From contig NZ_VCIW01000021.1 in assembly GCF_005765165.1 (NCBI RefSeq), positions 93,098 through 157,097 on the forward strand: DNA of 64,000 bases, given 5' to 3'. The stretch comes from Paenibacillus antri (GTDB lineage Bacteria > Bacillota > Bacilli > Paenibacillales > YIM-B00363). Each line of letters opens with the position of its first letter. The first letter of the stretch is position 1. Below, piece after piece: positions 1 to 8,135 of this stretch. Made by a program: the position numbers and the translations under genes. Below the pieces are notes generated by a model that was given only the letters and a program-made list of their open reading frames with translations, was not told the DNA's origin and did not search any database.

Positions 1-20
1 ATGTCCGACTCCAGAAGGCG

Positions 21-931
21 GTAGCACCACGGTAGTGTAGTGATGCAGCGGGATGAGGCGAAAAGTGCTGCATGAAGGTGCAATCGGCGAGAATATGGTG
101 CGTGGCGACAGGGAGGACGGGGGAGTGTGCACCACGGTAGTGCAGTGATGCAGCGGGATGAGGCGAAAAGTGCTGTACCGCGGTGCAATCGGCGAGAATA
201 TGGTGCGTGGCGACAGGTTGGACGGGGGATGTGCACCACGGTAGTGCAGAAATTGCAGCGGGATGAGGCGAAAAGTGCTGCATGACGGTGCAATCGGCGA
301 GAATATGGTGCGTGGCGACAGGTTGGACGGGGGATGTGCACCACGGTAGTGCAGAAATTGCAGCGGGATGAGGCGAAAAGTGCTGCATGACGGTGCAATC
401 GGCGAGAATATGGTGCGTGGCGACAGGTTGGACGGGGGATGTGCACCACGGTAGTGCAGAAATTGCAGCGGGATGAGGCGAAAAGTGCTGCATGACGGTG
501 CAATCGGCGAGAATATGGTGCGTGGCGACAGGTTGGACGAGGGAATGTGCACCACGGTAGTGCAGAAAATGCAGCGGGATGAGGCGAAAAGTGCTGCACG
601 GCGGTTCAATCGGCGAGAATATGGTGCGTGGCGACAGGTTGGACGGGGGAATGTGCACCACGGTAGTGCAGAAAATGCAGCGGGATGAGGCGAAAAGTGC
701 TGCATGACGGTGCAATCGGCGAGAATATGGTGCGTGGCGACAGGTTGGGCGGGGGAGTGTGCACCACGGTAGTGCAGAAAATGCAGCGGGATGAGGCGAA
801 AAGTGCTGCATGACGGTGCAATCGGCGAGAATATGGTGCGTGGCGACAGGCAGGACGGGGGAGTGTGCACCACGGTAGTGCAGAAAATGCAGCGGGATGA
901 GGCGAAAAGTGCTGCATGACGGTGCAATCGG
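21..931. repeat. Tandem array A1, nine ~105-106 bp units
   Basis: The element GCGGGATGAGGCG recurs with its last base at 60, 165, 270, 375, 480, 586, 692, 798 and 904, giving periods of 105 bp and then 106 bp. Each unit holds two TGCA-rich imperfect dyads, GTGCACCACGGTAGTGCA and GTGCTGCATGACGGTGCA, whose starts are 44 bp apart. Units differ by only a few substitutions. No ribosome binding site or plausible protein spans the array, and the period is not a constant multiple of three, so it is treated as non-coding. It probably begins just inside the window. It is related in architecture to the arrays at 1750-2320 and 33073-34195. Confidence 0.95.
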
Positions 932-942
932 CTGCAGGCATT

Positions 943-968
943 AGACGCGGCTGCGAACAGCCGCGTCT
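943..968. terminator. Perfect 11-bp hairpin between array A1 and the DUF559 gene
   Basis: AGACGCGGCTG and CAGCCGCGTCT form a perfect 11-bp stem around the tetraloop CGAA. It lies 20 bases beyond the stop codon of the leftward nuclease gene and just right of the last array unit. There is only a weak T stretch on either side, so it could be a terminator without a good U-tract or a boundary hairpin for the array. Confidence 0.5.
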
Positions 969-988
969 TGAATGTTCTCATTACGGCT

Positions 989-1648
989 CTATGCAATGAG
1001 ACTCGGGAGCTTGTACTCCCTTATTTTCTTATTGGACTTTACAGGGACAAGGTCACCTTCCTCCGTCATTTTGCGAAGCCACCGGAGAGCTGTATTCCTA
1101 TGAACACTAAACCGATGGGCCACCTGCTGCACTTTGATGCCACCGTTATGCTTCGCGATGGAGAGAATTTCTGCCTTTCGCTTCAGCCATAAGTCCGCAA
1201 TAGTTGAAACTTGATTTGATTGGTTTAAGATTAAACTCTTTCCAACGGCTTGCATGAGTTGCCTTCTGCAAACCATCGATTTTTTAATGATCATATTCGC
1301 AGTGAAGCGAACGAGGAGCCAACCGCCGCTTAGAATCAGATCGTTTTGCCTTTCTTGATGATCATCGTATTGTTGAGCGGTTATGCCTCCGACATGATAT
1401 TTGTACCCATCGATTTCAATGATGATTTTGACTTCCCCGGACTGGTAGTAGAAGTCAATGTACCGATCTCCCCCTTTGTAGTCCTTGAACGGCAGTTGCG
1501 CTGTAAGTCCGTTAAAATTATAAGAAAATTCCGGGCCGAAAACGTCATCCAGGAACTTTGACTCGATTTCATTAATTTTTACCTCCCTTTCCGATCGACT
1601 CATCTTCGATTCGAATGATTCGATAAACTTTCTGACCTCTGAGTTCAT
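989..1648 (-). CDS. DUF559-type PD-(D/E)XK nuclease with C-terminal HTH
   Basis: A 219-residue protein. The N-terminal half matches the DUF559/Vsr-like endonuclease pattern: RYIDFYY, then IIIEIDGYKYH (E-x-D core), then a D/R-rich helix and GGWLLVRF. The C-terminal ~65 residues (KVQQVAHRFSVHRNTALRWL) look like a winged HTH, so the protein probably binds DNA and may cut it. The start at 1648 is chosen because AGGAGG lies 8 bases upstream; an upstream in-frame ATG at 1699 lacks such a site and would lie inside a hairpin. The gene is visibly AT-richer than its neighbours, suggesting transfer, and it sits alone between two repeat arrays. Target and biological role are unknown. Confidence 0.75.
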   Translation of the reverse strand: MNSEVRKFIESFESKMSRSEREVKINEIESKFLDDVFGPEFSYNFNGLTAQLPFKDYKGGDRYIDFYYQSGEVKIIIEIDGYKYHVGGITAQQYDDHQERQNDLILSGGWLLVRFTANMIIKKSMVCRRQLMQAVGKSLILNQSNQVSTIADLWLKRKAEILSIAKHNGGIKVQQVAHRFSVHRNTALRWLRKMTEEGDLVPVKSNKKIREYKLPSLIA

Positions 1649-1670
1649 GCGATCCCTCCTGAAAATGAAA

Positions 1671-1706
1671 TAAGCACACATGGCCCCGAGAGGTTCCATG
1701 TGTGCT
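1671..1706. promoter_or_regulatory. 12-bp inverted repeat in the leader of the nuclease gene
   Basis: AAGCACACATGG and CCATGTGTGCTT form a perfect 12-bp inverted repeat with a 12-base loop. It lies immediately upstream of the ribosome binding site of the leftward nuclease gene. It could be an operator for autoregulation by the gene's own HTH domain, or an RNA hairpin in the 5' leader. No T-run follows on the plus strand. Confidence 0.55.
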
Positions 1707-1749
1707 TCACATACCTATATTTTACTTACCAGTCGGGGGAAAGTCCAGC

Positions 1750-2320
1750 GTGCAGGCGGGAAGTGCTGCATAACGGTGCAATTGGCGGGAATCTTGTGTG
1801 AAGCGGAAGGCCGGGCGGGTGGAGAATGCACTGCAGTGGTGCAAGAGTTGCATCATGGTGATGCGGAAAGTGCTGCAAGATGGTGCAATTGGCGGGAATC
1901 TTGTGAGCAGCGGAAGGCCGGGCGGGTGGAGAATGCACTGCAGTGGTGCAAGAGTTGCATCATGGTGATGCGGAAAGTGCTGCAAGATGGTGCAATTGGC
2001 GGGAATCTTGTGAGCAGCGGAAGGCCGGGCGGGTGGAGAATGCACTGCAGTGGTGCAAGAGTTGCATCATGGTGATGCGGAAAGTGCTGCAAGATGGTGC
2101 AATTGGCGGGAATCTTGTGAGCAGCGGAAGGCCGGGCGGGTGGAGAATGCACCGCGACGGTGCAAAAGTAGCATCATGGTGAGGCGGGAAGTGCTGCAAG
2201 ATGGTGCAATTGGCGGGAAACTTGTGTGAAGCGGAAGGCCGGGCGGGTGGAGAATGCACCGTGACGGTGCAAAAGTAGCATCATGGTGAGGCGGGAAGTG
2301 CTGCATAACGGTGCAATTGG
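1750..2320. repeat. Tandem array A2, five to six 107-bp units
   Basis: GAATGCA/GAATGC recurs at 1824, 1931, 2038, 2145 and 2252, exactly 107 bp apart. The second dyad of each unit (GTGCTGCAAGATGGTGCA) starts 44 bp after the first (ATGCACTGCAGTGGTGCA), the same offset as in A1 and A3. There are five left halves and six right halves. The last two units vary in the left half (GTGACGGTGC or GCGACGGTGC in place of GCAGTGGTGC). The array lies between the divergent nuclease gene and the exporter gene at 2408. It is non-coding on present evidence. Confidence 0.95.
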
Positions 2321-2348
2321 CGAGTAACTTGAGAGAAGCGGCGCATCT

Positions 2349-2378
2349 TTGCGTCGGCTCGTCCATATCATGTAAGAT
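2349..2378 (+). promoter_or_regulatory. Possible sigma-A promoter for the exporter-like gene
   Basis: TTGCGT and TAAGAT are separated by 18 bp, followed by a strong GAGGAGGGAA ribosome binding site before the ATG at 2408. The promoter lies between the last A2 unit and the gene. Confidence 0.4.
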
Positions 2379-2407
2379 GTGAGAGGAACGAGGAGGGAAC
2401 GTACATC

Positions 2408-3448
2408 ATGAACGTTACGATCGGCGCGCGGGTCGTGAAGACCGGCATCGCCGTCGCGCTGGCGCTATACATAACGCATCAACTGGGGCTCAAGGGCGTC
2501 ACGATCGCCGGCGTCGCGGCCATCTTCGCGATTCAGCCGTCCGTGTACAAGTCGTGGCAGCACATGCTCGAGCAAGTGCAGACGAATACGCTCGGCGCCA
2601 TCCTCGCGCTGGGCGTCAGCCTCGTCATGCCGGTGAACGAGGTCGTCGTCGGGCTGACGTGCATCGCCGTCATCCTCATTACGCTGGCGCTGCGCATGGA
2701 AACGACCGTCACGCTGACGCTCGTGACGACGATCGTCGTGCTCGAGGCGGGCGGAGAATGGATGTATGCGCTCGAACGGTTTTCTACGATTCTGATCGGC
2801 ATCGCGTCCGCGTTCCTCGTCAACGCGGTCGTCATGCCGCCGAATCATCGGAAGCAGTTCCTCGACGGCTACCGCGAAGCGCTCGGCACGATGTCGCTGC
2901 TGCTGCGAACGGCCGTGTCCGACGAGCTGAAGGAAGGCGAGGCGAAGTCGCAGCGCGACAAGCTGAACGACACCGTCCGGAAAATCTCGGAGCGATACGG
3001 CATGCTGGAGGAAGAGTGGCGCAAGTGGAAGAGGTTCCGCCCGCAGCCGGGGCGCCATCTCGTCGTCCAGAAGCAGATGGTGCGGGCGATGACGGTCGGC
3101 CAGCTCGTGCTGGACGCGGTTCAGGTCCACTACTTCCCGCAGCGGAAGGACGACTCGGCGGACCGGGCGTTCGACGACGCGCTCGAGGAGCTGATCCGGT
3201 ACCACGAGTACGCGCTGCTGAAGTACGAGGGGAAGATGAAGCCCGGCGAGCAGCTGTACGACAAGATCGGGGAGCTCACCGAACGGCTGCTCCGGGACGC
3301 GATCGAAAGCGTGGGCGGCGAGCCGAAGGGCAGCGTCTCCCTCGTCGTCGTCGCGTCCGCGATCTACGAGTACGGCCGGCAGCTCAGGCGGCTCGACAAG
3401 ATGGTCGGGCATGTGCAAGGCGCGGAAGAAGCCGCGTCGGCCGAATAA
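2408..3448 (+). CDS. Aromatic acid exporter (ArAE/FUSC-like) family membrane protein
   Basis: A 346-residue protein. Residues 1-150 hold several hydrophobic helices, beginning VVKTGIAVALALYI and including TLALRMETTVTLTLVTTIVV. Residues ~150-340 are a charged, soluble, largely helical domain. This layout fits the Firmicutes ArAE_1 family, proposed to export aromatic carboxylic acids or related compounds. The substrate cannot be inferred. A GAGGAGGGAA ribosome binding site precedes the ATG. It is transcribed alone and ends at a strong terminator. Confidence 0.75.
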   Translation: MNVTIGARVVKTGIAVALALYITHQLGLKGVTIAGVAAIFAIQPSVYKSWQHMLEQVQTNTLGAILALGVSLVMPVNEVVVGLTCIAVILITLALRMETTVTLTLVTTIVVLEAGGEWMYALERFSTILIGIASAFLVNAVVMPPNHRKQFLDGYREALGTMSLLLRTAVSDELKEGEAKSQRDKLNDTVRKISERYGMLEEEWRKWKRFRPQPGRHLVVQKQMVRAMTVGQLVLDAVQVHYFPQRKDDSADRAFDDALEELIRYHEYALLKYEGKMKPGEQLYDKIGELTERLLRDAIESVGGEPKGSVSLVVVASAIYEYGRQLRRLDKMVGHVQGAEEAASAE

Positions 3449-3452
3449 GGAT

Positions 3453-3508
3453 AAAGAGCCCGAACCGGGCGGCTGCGGATGGGCTGCCAGGTTCGGGCTC
3501 TTTTTTTT
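3453..3508 (+). terminator. Strong intrinsic terminator after the exporter-like gene
   Basis: AAAGAGCCCGAACC pairs with GGTTCGGGCTCTTT, followed by a run of eight T. The A-rich 5' side means it can also act on the leftward gene that ends at 3528. Confidence 0.9.
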
Positions 3509-3527
3509 GGTGCCCGTCGGGGAGCGG

Positions 3528-3833
3528 TTACCGGTTGCCGCGGTGCAGCCGGTGCTGAAGCGCCTGCACTTGCTTGCGCTCCGCCTTCTCTTCGTTCGCG
3601 GCGGACACCGGAACGTGGGCTTGCGCCGCGGCGGTACGGTCGCCGTGCACGTCGTCCGGACCCTCCGGATAGGACAAGGCCGCCATTTCGTATTCCACCG
3701 AGCCGAGCTGCGGATCCATCGGGAACGTTTCGCCGGCCCTCAGCTCGATTTCGTAGCCGTACTGGCTCTTATAGACGGCGTTCGTCTCGACGCGGTCGCC
3801 GGACATCGGGTGCATATGCTTTTGATTGGCCAA
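3528..3833 (-). CDS. Small hypothetical protein, weakly YjzC-like
   Basis: About 101 residues. The centre (VYKSQYGYEIELRAGETFP) weakly recalls the small Bacillus protein YjzC, while the C-terminal third is charged and Q/H/R-rich (QVQALQHRLHRGNR). No catalytic motif or membrane segment is visible. The start is a TTG at 3833 (TTG GCC AAT CAA AAG), 8 bases after AAGGAGG; a second in-frame TTG at 3839 lies too close to that site. It is the last gene before the terminator at 3453-3508. Function unknown. Confidence 0.6.
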   Translation of the reverse strand: MANQKHMHPMSGDRVETNAVYKSQYGYEIELRAGETFPMDPQLGSVEYEMAALSYPEGPDDVHGDRTAAAQAHVPVSAANEEKAERKQVQALQHRLHRGNR

Positions 3834-3904
3834 GAACAAGTCCTCCTTAACGTCAAGTCAATCGAACGTGTCGGAGTTACTGTTCCCCGCCTCGGCGATT
3901 TTCA

Positions 3905-4741
3905 TTACTTGGCCGGCTCGAGGATCGGAATGTAGAGATCCAGCTCCGACCGTTCGTCCGCCGGGCCGTAAAATCGCTCGTCGTACAGTTCGAAGTCGAT
4001 GCCTTCCGCGAACTGGAGCCCGTTTTCCGCCAACCATGTTTCATGAATCCGCTCGTACGTTTCCTGAAGTCCGGCGATCGTCCCTCGGTGCGTAAACACC
4101 GCGTACGTCTGCGCGGGCACGAGCTTGGCTTCGAGACCGTCCGGCACGTCTTCGATCGAGTCGACTTGAACGCCGGCCATGTAGCTGAAGCGCTCGCCGT
4201 CGAAATCGTAACATAGGCCGTAGGATACGTTCTCCTTGGAGCGATGCGGAATGCTCGCCTCCATCGGAATCAACGCGTCCCACAACCGTCCGAACTCCAT
4301 CGTGGCGTCGGCTTGATGCACGGCGACCCCCACCGCATAAAAGGGTTCCATTCTCACGATCTTCGCTTTCACTGCGATTCCTCCCGTTGCGTCCGCTTCC
4401 CAGCGACCGAGCTCTCGGTCGATCCGGTTCAGCAGCGTCGTCTGCGCCTCGATGGCCGAGCGGACGCGATCCGCGTGTTCCCGAAGCACGCGGGCGAGCC
4501 GGGCGCGGTCCGACAGCGTGCCGCCGGCCGCCAGCTCGCGAATCGTCTCGAGCCCGACGTCCAGCTCGCGCAGAAACAAGATGGACCGCAGCGCGGCGAT
4601 CTGCCCCGGCGCATAATACCGGTACTGATTGTCCGGATTGATCTCGGCCGGGGAGAACAGCCCGATAGCGTCATAGTGACGCAGCGTCTTCGTCGTAATG
4701 CCGAACAGGCGCGCCATTTGTCCGATCGTCAGCTTCGTCAT
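3905..4741 (-). CDS. MerR-family regulator with GyrI-like effector domain
   Basis: A 278-residue protein. Residues 1-75 are a MerR winged HTH (LTIGQMARLFGITTKTLRHY, then NQYRYYAPGQIAALRSILFL). A dimerising coiled coil follows at ~75-120 (REHADRVRSAIEAQTTLLNRI), then a GyrI/AraC-effector-binding-like domain at ~125-278. The layout is that of BmrR/BltR-type drug-responsive activators, which bind hydrophobic compounds and activate transporter genes. The start at 4741 follows GAGGAGG. No obvious adjacent target is divergently arranged; its target may be its own gene or a transporter elsewhere. Confidence 0.85.
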   Translation of the reverse strand: MTKLTIGQMARLFGITTKTLRHYDAIGLFSPAEINPDNQYRYYAPGQIAALRSILFLRELDVGLETIRELAAGGTLSDRARLARVLREHADRVRSAIEAQTTLLNRIDRELGRWEADATGGIAVKAKIVRMEPFYAVGVAVHQADATMEFGRLWDALIPMEASIPHRSKENVSYGLCYDFDGERFSYMAGVQVDSIEDVPDGLEAKLVPAQTYAVFTHRGTIAGLQETYERIHETWLAENGLQFAEGIDFELYDERFYGPADERSELDLYIPILEPAK

Positions 4742-4849
4742 GCGCGTTCGATTCCTCCTCTTCCATCGACTTGCTCCTTCACCGTACAACATTCCCCCAA
4801 GGTCAAGGTCAAGCGATTCCGCGGAAAAAGTTCCCTCGCCGTCGTCACT

Positions 4850-6643
4850 TTACGTCACGTCCAGCAGCAGCGCCTCGTTGGCGTCGTCCCGTCCGTCCCA
4901 AGACGCCGCGAACCGCACTTTGTGCGATACCCCGAGAATGTCGTACGGGGCGATCTTGTGCTGCCGCGCGGAGCCGACGATCAGCGTGTGCAGCCGCAGC
5001 GATACGGCAGCGCCGAGCTCGGCCAGCTCGTCCCTTACGGGCTGCGACACGGCGCCGATGCCGTCGGTCACCATGACGAGATCGGCGTCCGAGAGCCCGC
5101 GCGCCTCGCGTACGAGCCGCATGCCGCGCCGGAGCGGGGCGTCGAAGTGCGTGCCGCCGCCGAACGCGAGCTGCGACAGCCGGTAGAACGCCGCCCAATC
5201 GGGCTGCTTAAAGCGCAGATGCCGTTCGATCAGCTCGCCCTTCGCGCCGAACAGCAGCAGCACGAAGTCGCGCGATTCCGACAGCGTCAACGCGGCGAAC
5301 GTCATGACGAAAATTTGCGCGAGCCGCTGCTTCGCCCCGCGCATCGAATGGGAGGAATCGAGCAGGCAGATGACGGGCCCTTTGCCGGCGTCTTTGGACG
5401 GGGAGCGGGCGCTGTACGTCATTAGCTTGCCGTCGAGCCACTTCTGCAGGAAGAAGGCTTCGTAGTCCGGGTCGGCGAGCAGGCTCGCTTCGCTCGGCAG
5501 CATATGCGACAGGTCGCCGGAGAGGCCGAGCTCGTCGTACCGGTCCGGCGCCGTTCGCCGCCGCTGCTCGCGCCGTTGGCGGAGGAGCCGCTCCGTATTC
5601 CGGCCGACCTCCTTCACCATGGCGACGAGGTCCGGGTGCCGCTTCAGCCGGTCGACCCATTCGAGATAGCGCCCGTACGACTGGCGGCGCAGCTTCCCGA
5701 GGTCGCTCCCCCAGCGCCGGTTCGCGAACCGCAGGCTCGCCTGGATGAGGTCCTCGAGCGCCTTCGTTTCGCGGTCTTCCTCTTCGAGCGTCCCGCGCAA
5801 GGCGCCGTTCAGCCAGGCGCCGAGCTCTTGGTCGAGCGCGTCGAACGTCGCCTTCTCGGCCGCCTCCAGCCGCTCCAACGCCTTCAGCCGGCCGGCGAGC
5901 TCGTCTTCGGCTTTCTCGAGCTTCTTCTTCCACTTGTCGCGGCGGACGAAGTCGGTCCGCATCGACTCGCGCAGCTCGGCGACCTTCGCCCGCAGTTCGG
6001 CGATTTCCGCCTCGGCGAGCGGCTTCGCGTCTGCGGCCGACTGACGCTGCTCGGCTTCATGCTTGCCGCGCTCGAGCCGGTAGCCGACCTTCTTCAGCCG
6101 CTCCAGCTGCTCGGCGCTCATCCGTTCGGCGAGCGTCGGCTCGCCTTTCGCGGCGGAGGATCGCTCGCCGTCCTTCTTGCGGCCGGTCGGCGTCGCCTTG
6201 TCGCCGAGGTCGAGGCCCGCGCCGCCGGCGGCGCCAGGCGTCTCGCCGGCGCCCGCGAGCTCGCGTTCGGCGAGGGCGGGCATCTCGCGGCGGTCCTTCT
6301 TCCGCCGCGCGGCTTCCTCGGCGTATTGCGCCGTCAGCCACAGCACCGCCTTCAAGGCGGTGCGGAAGGCGGCGGGCGCGGCTCCTTCCGTGCGCGGCCG
6401 GAGCCGCGCGTATAAATACTGCCGCATCAGCGTCTTGATCAGCCACCGGTGGAACGGCGGCGCGTCGGACCCCGCCTCCTCCGACGGCTTAGGCAGGTAG
6501 AAGCAATAGAAGACGTCGGCGAACAGCGCGTCGGTCAGCCACGGCGCCCGCGTCCGGGCGACGCGCACGCGCTCCCGCGCGTCCGCGTCGGCGACGAGCT
6601 GCAGGTCGAAGACGTACCGGTCGACGTTCGCGTGGCGGATCAT
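4850..6643 (-). CDS. ViaA/CoxE-like VWA-domain protein
   Basis: A 597-residue protein. Residues 1-115 are helical, ~115-300 form a highly charged, probably coiled-coil stretch, and the C-terminal ~175 residues are a von Willebrand A domain with a MIDAS start at residue 429 (LLDSSHSM) and a later VMVTDG. The preceding block (SGDLSHMLPSEASLLADP) resembles the ViaA/CoxE signature before VWA. Its ATG overlaps the TGA of the MoxR gene (ATGA), so the two are translationally coupled. Such VWA proteins act as adaptors or metal-dependent partners of MoxR-type AAA+ ATPases. It is longer than E. coli ViaA (~480 residues), mainly through the charged insert. Confidence 0.85.
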   Translation of the reverse strand: MIRHANVDRYVFDLQLVADADARERVRVARTRAPWLTDALFADVFYCFYLPKPSEEAGSDAPPFHRWLIKTLMRQYLYARLRPRTEGAAPAAFRTALKAVLWLTAQYAEEAARRKKDRREMPALAERELAGAGETPGAAGGAGLDLGDKATPTGRKKDGERSSAAKGEPTLAERMSAEQLERLKKVGYRLERGKHEAEQRQSAADAKPLAEAEIAELRAKVAELRESMRTDFVRRDKWKKKLEKAEDELAGRLKALERLEAAEKATFDALDQELGAWLNGALRGTLEEEDRETKALEDLIQASLRFANRRWGSDLGKLRRQSYGRYLEWVDRLKRHPDLVAMVKEVGRNTERLLRQRREQRRRTAPDRYDELGLSGDLSHMLPSEASLLADPDYEAFFLQKWLDGKLMTYSARSPSKDAGKGPVICLLDSSHSMRGAKQRLAQIFVMTFAALTLSESRDFVLLLFGAKGELIERHLRFKQPDWAAFYRLSQLAFGGGTHFDAPLRRGMRLVREARGLSDADLVMVTDGIGAVSQPVRDELAELGAAVSLRLHTLIVGSARQHKIAPYDILGVSHKVRFAASWDGRDDANEALLLDVT

Positions 6644-7932
6644 AACGTGAAGTCGTAGTCGACGCCGGGCATGTCGGCGTCGAACAAGGAACGGTACAGC
6701 TCTAGCATGTCGTGGAGCACCCGTTCGCCGCGAATGCGCGCCGTCGCGTATTTCGCGGCGGCCCCCGCCGGATCGGGCAGCAGCGCGTTCAGGCGGCGCA
6801 GCTCGTCGGCGCGGCCGCGCTCGCGTTCGTGGAACCGTACGAGCGCCCGGCGCAGGTTCTGCCCCTGCGTCTCCAGCTCGTCGCGGCATTCCGCGAGCAG
6901 CGCCTCCGCCGCTTCGGGGCGCGACGACCCGGCGCCGGCTTTCATCTCCTTCTTGAATTGGTGTCCGAACAGCTCCGGCTTGCGGGCCTGCCAACGGTCC
7001 AGCGTCGCTGTAAACCTGGCGAGCGGCAGCTCCGCCTCGCTCTCGACCTCAAGCGCCTCGTCGAACCGCGCCTCGAACCATTCCTTGATTTCGGGCAGCG
7101 CCTCCGGCACGTCCCATAGCATATGCGGCGTGAAGACGGCGTCCCAGATCGAAACCTCGTCGCGCCCGTTCAAGGCGGCGGACGTCCGCCAGACGTCGCC
7201 GATCTTGCGCCAGCGGCGATCGGAGACGGACAGGTCGCGCTCCTCCGCTTCCGTCTTCAGCCGGAAGAGGAACAGGACCATCGGCTCCGGCAGGACGACG
7301 CGGGCGGCGCGTTCCCGCACGGATTCGACGTCGGCGACCGACAGCACCGCGGGGACGGGCTCCCGCGGCAGCGTAAACATCCGTTCGTAGCTGGACATGT
7401 GCTTCAGAAACCCGACCTCGTACCGGATCAGGAACCGGTCGTACAGCGCCCCGAGCCCCTCCGTCTCTTCGGGCAGCTCGTTCGACGCCGCGAGGAGGCA
7501 GAGGAGGGGGGAGGCTTCCTTGACCCGGCCGTTATAATAAATGCGTTCGTTCAACAGAGACAACAGCGCGTTCAAGATCGCGCTGCCGGATTTGAAAATT
7601 TCGTCGAGGAACGCGAACCGCGCCGACGGCAAGTAGCCCTCGGTCTGCCTCACGTACCGGTCCATCTTCAGCTCGCGCAGCGAGACGGGGCCGAACACCT
7701 CGTCCGGCGTCGTGAAGCGCGTCAGCAAATATTCGAACCAGCCTTCGCCCCCGAACAAGCCCGAGACCGCTCGCGCCAGCTGCGACTTGGCGGTGCCGGG
7801 AGGCCCGACGAGCAGGACGTTCTCCCCGGACATAACGCCCAGCAGGGCGAGCCGGACGAGCTCCTCGCGTTCGAGGAAGCGCTCTTCCAGCGCGGCGACG
7901 GCGGTTTCCAACTTTTTCTTCATCGATTCCAT
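6640..7932 (-). CDS. MoxR-family AAA+ ATPase, RavA-like
   Basis: A 430-residue protein. Walker A is GPPGTAKS near residue 45, Walker B is FAFLDEIFKS, and sensor 1 is AASNELP. The pattern PDEVFGPVSLRELK plus NALLSLLNERIYYNGR matches the RavA branch of MoxR ATPases. The C-terminal part is helical and charged. RavA/ViaA-type pairs act as chaperone-like remodelling machines, in E. coli linked to respiratory complexes and lipid stress. The start at 7932 (ATG GAA TCG ATG) follows GAGGGG. The gene runs divergently from the diguanylate cyclase gene at 8136. Confidence 0.9.
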   Translation of the reverse strand: MESMKKKLETAVAALEERFLEREELVRLALLGVMSGENVLLVGPPGTAKSQLARAVSGLFGGEGWFEYLLTRFTTPDEVFGPVSLRELKMDRYVRQTEGYLPSARFAFLDEIFKSGSAILNALLSLLNERIYYNGRVKEASPLLCLLAASNELPEETEGLGALYDRFLIRYEVGFLKHMSSYERMFTLPREPVPAVLSVADVESVRERAARVVLPEPMVLFLFRLKTEAEERDLSVSDRRWRKIGDVWRTSAALNGRDEVSIWDAVFTPHMLWDVPEALPEIKEWFEARFDEALEVESEAELPLARFTATLDRWQARKPELFGHQFKKEMKAGAGSSRPEAAEALLAECRDELETQGQNLRRALVRFHERERGRADELRRLNALLPDPAGAAAKYATARIRGERVLHDMLELYRSLFDADMPGVDYDFTL

Positions 7933-8135
7933 GTTCTCTCGACCCCTCATTCGGCTTGGCTTGGATCGCACACCCTATCATTGTAGCAAACCGGGGAGGG
8001 CAATACACATTCGGGAGCGCTTCGGCGGGCGATGGCGTTGGGAAAGGGTGGAACTTGCAGGAATATGGCGATTCATGTCGAATAAGATGTGTCGGATTTC
8101 TCGGTTCGGATGCCGGGAGAATAGGAGGGGTCGAT

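Noticed and set aside
21..931. CRISPR array
   Set aside because: Units repeat over their whole length with no unique spacers, and no cas gene is present.
606..2366. Open frames in arrays A1 and A2
   Set aside because: Same reasoning: they follow the repeat, lack ribosome binding sites and overlap on both strands.
2465..3418. Antisense frame opposite the exporter-like gene
   Set aside because: Low-complexity Arg/Asp/Val-rich shadow with no start signal.
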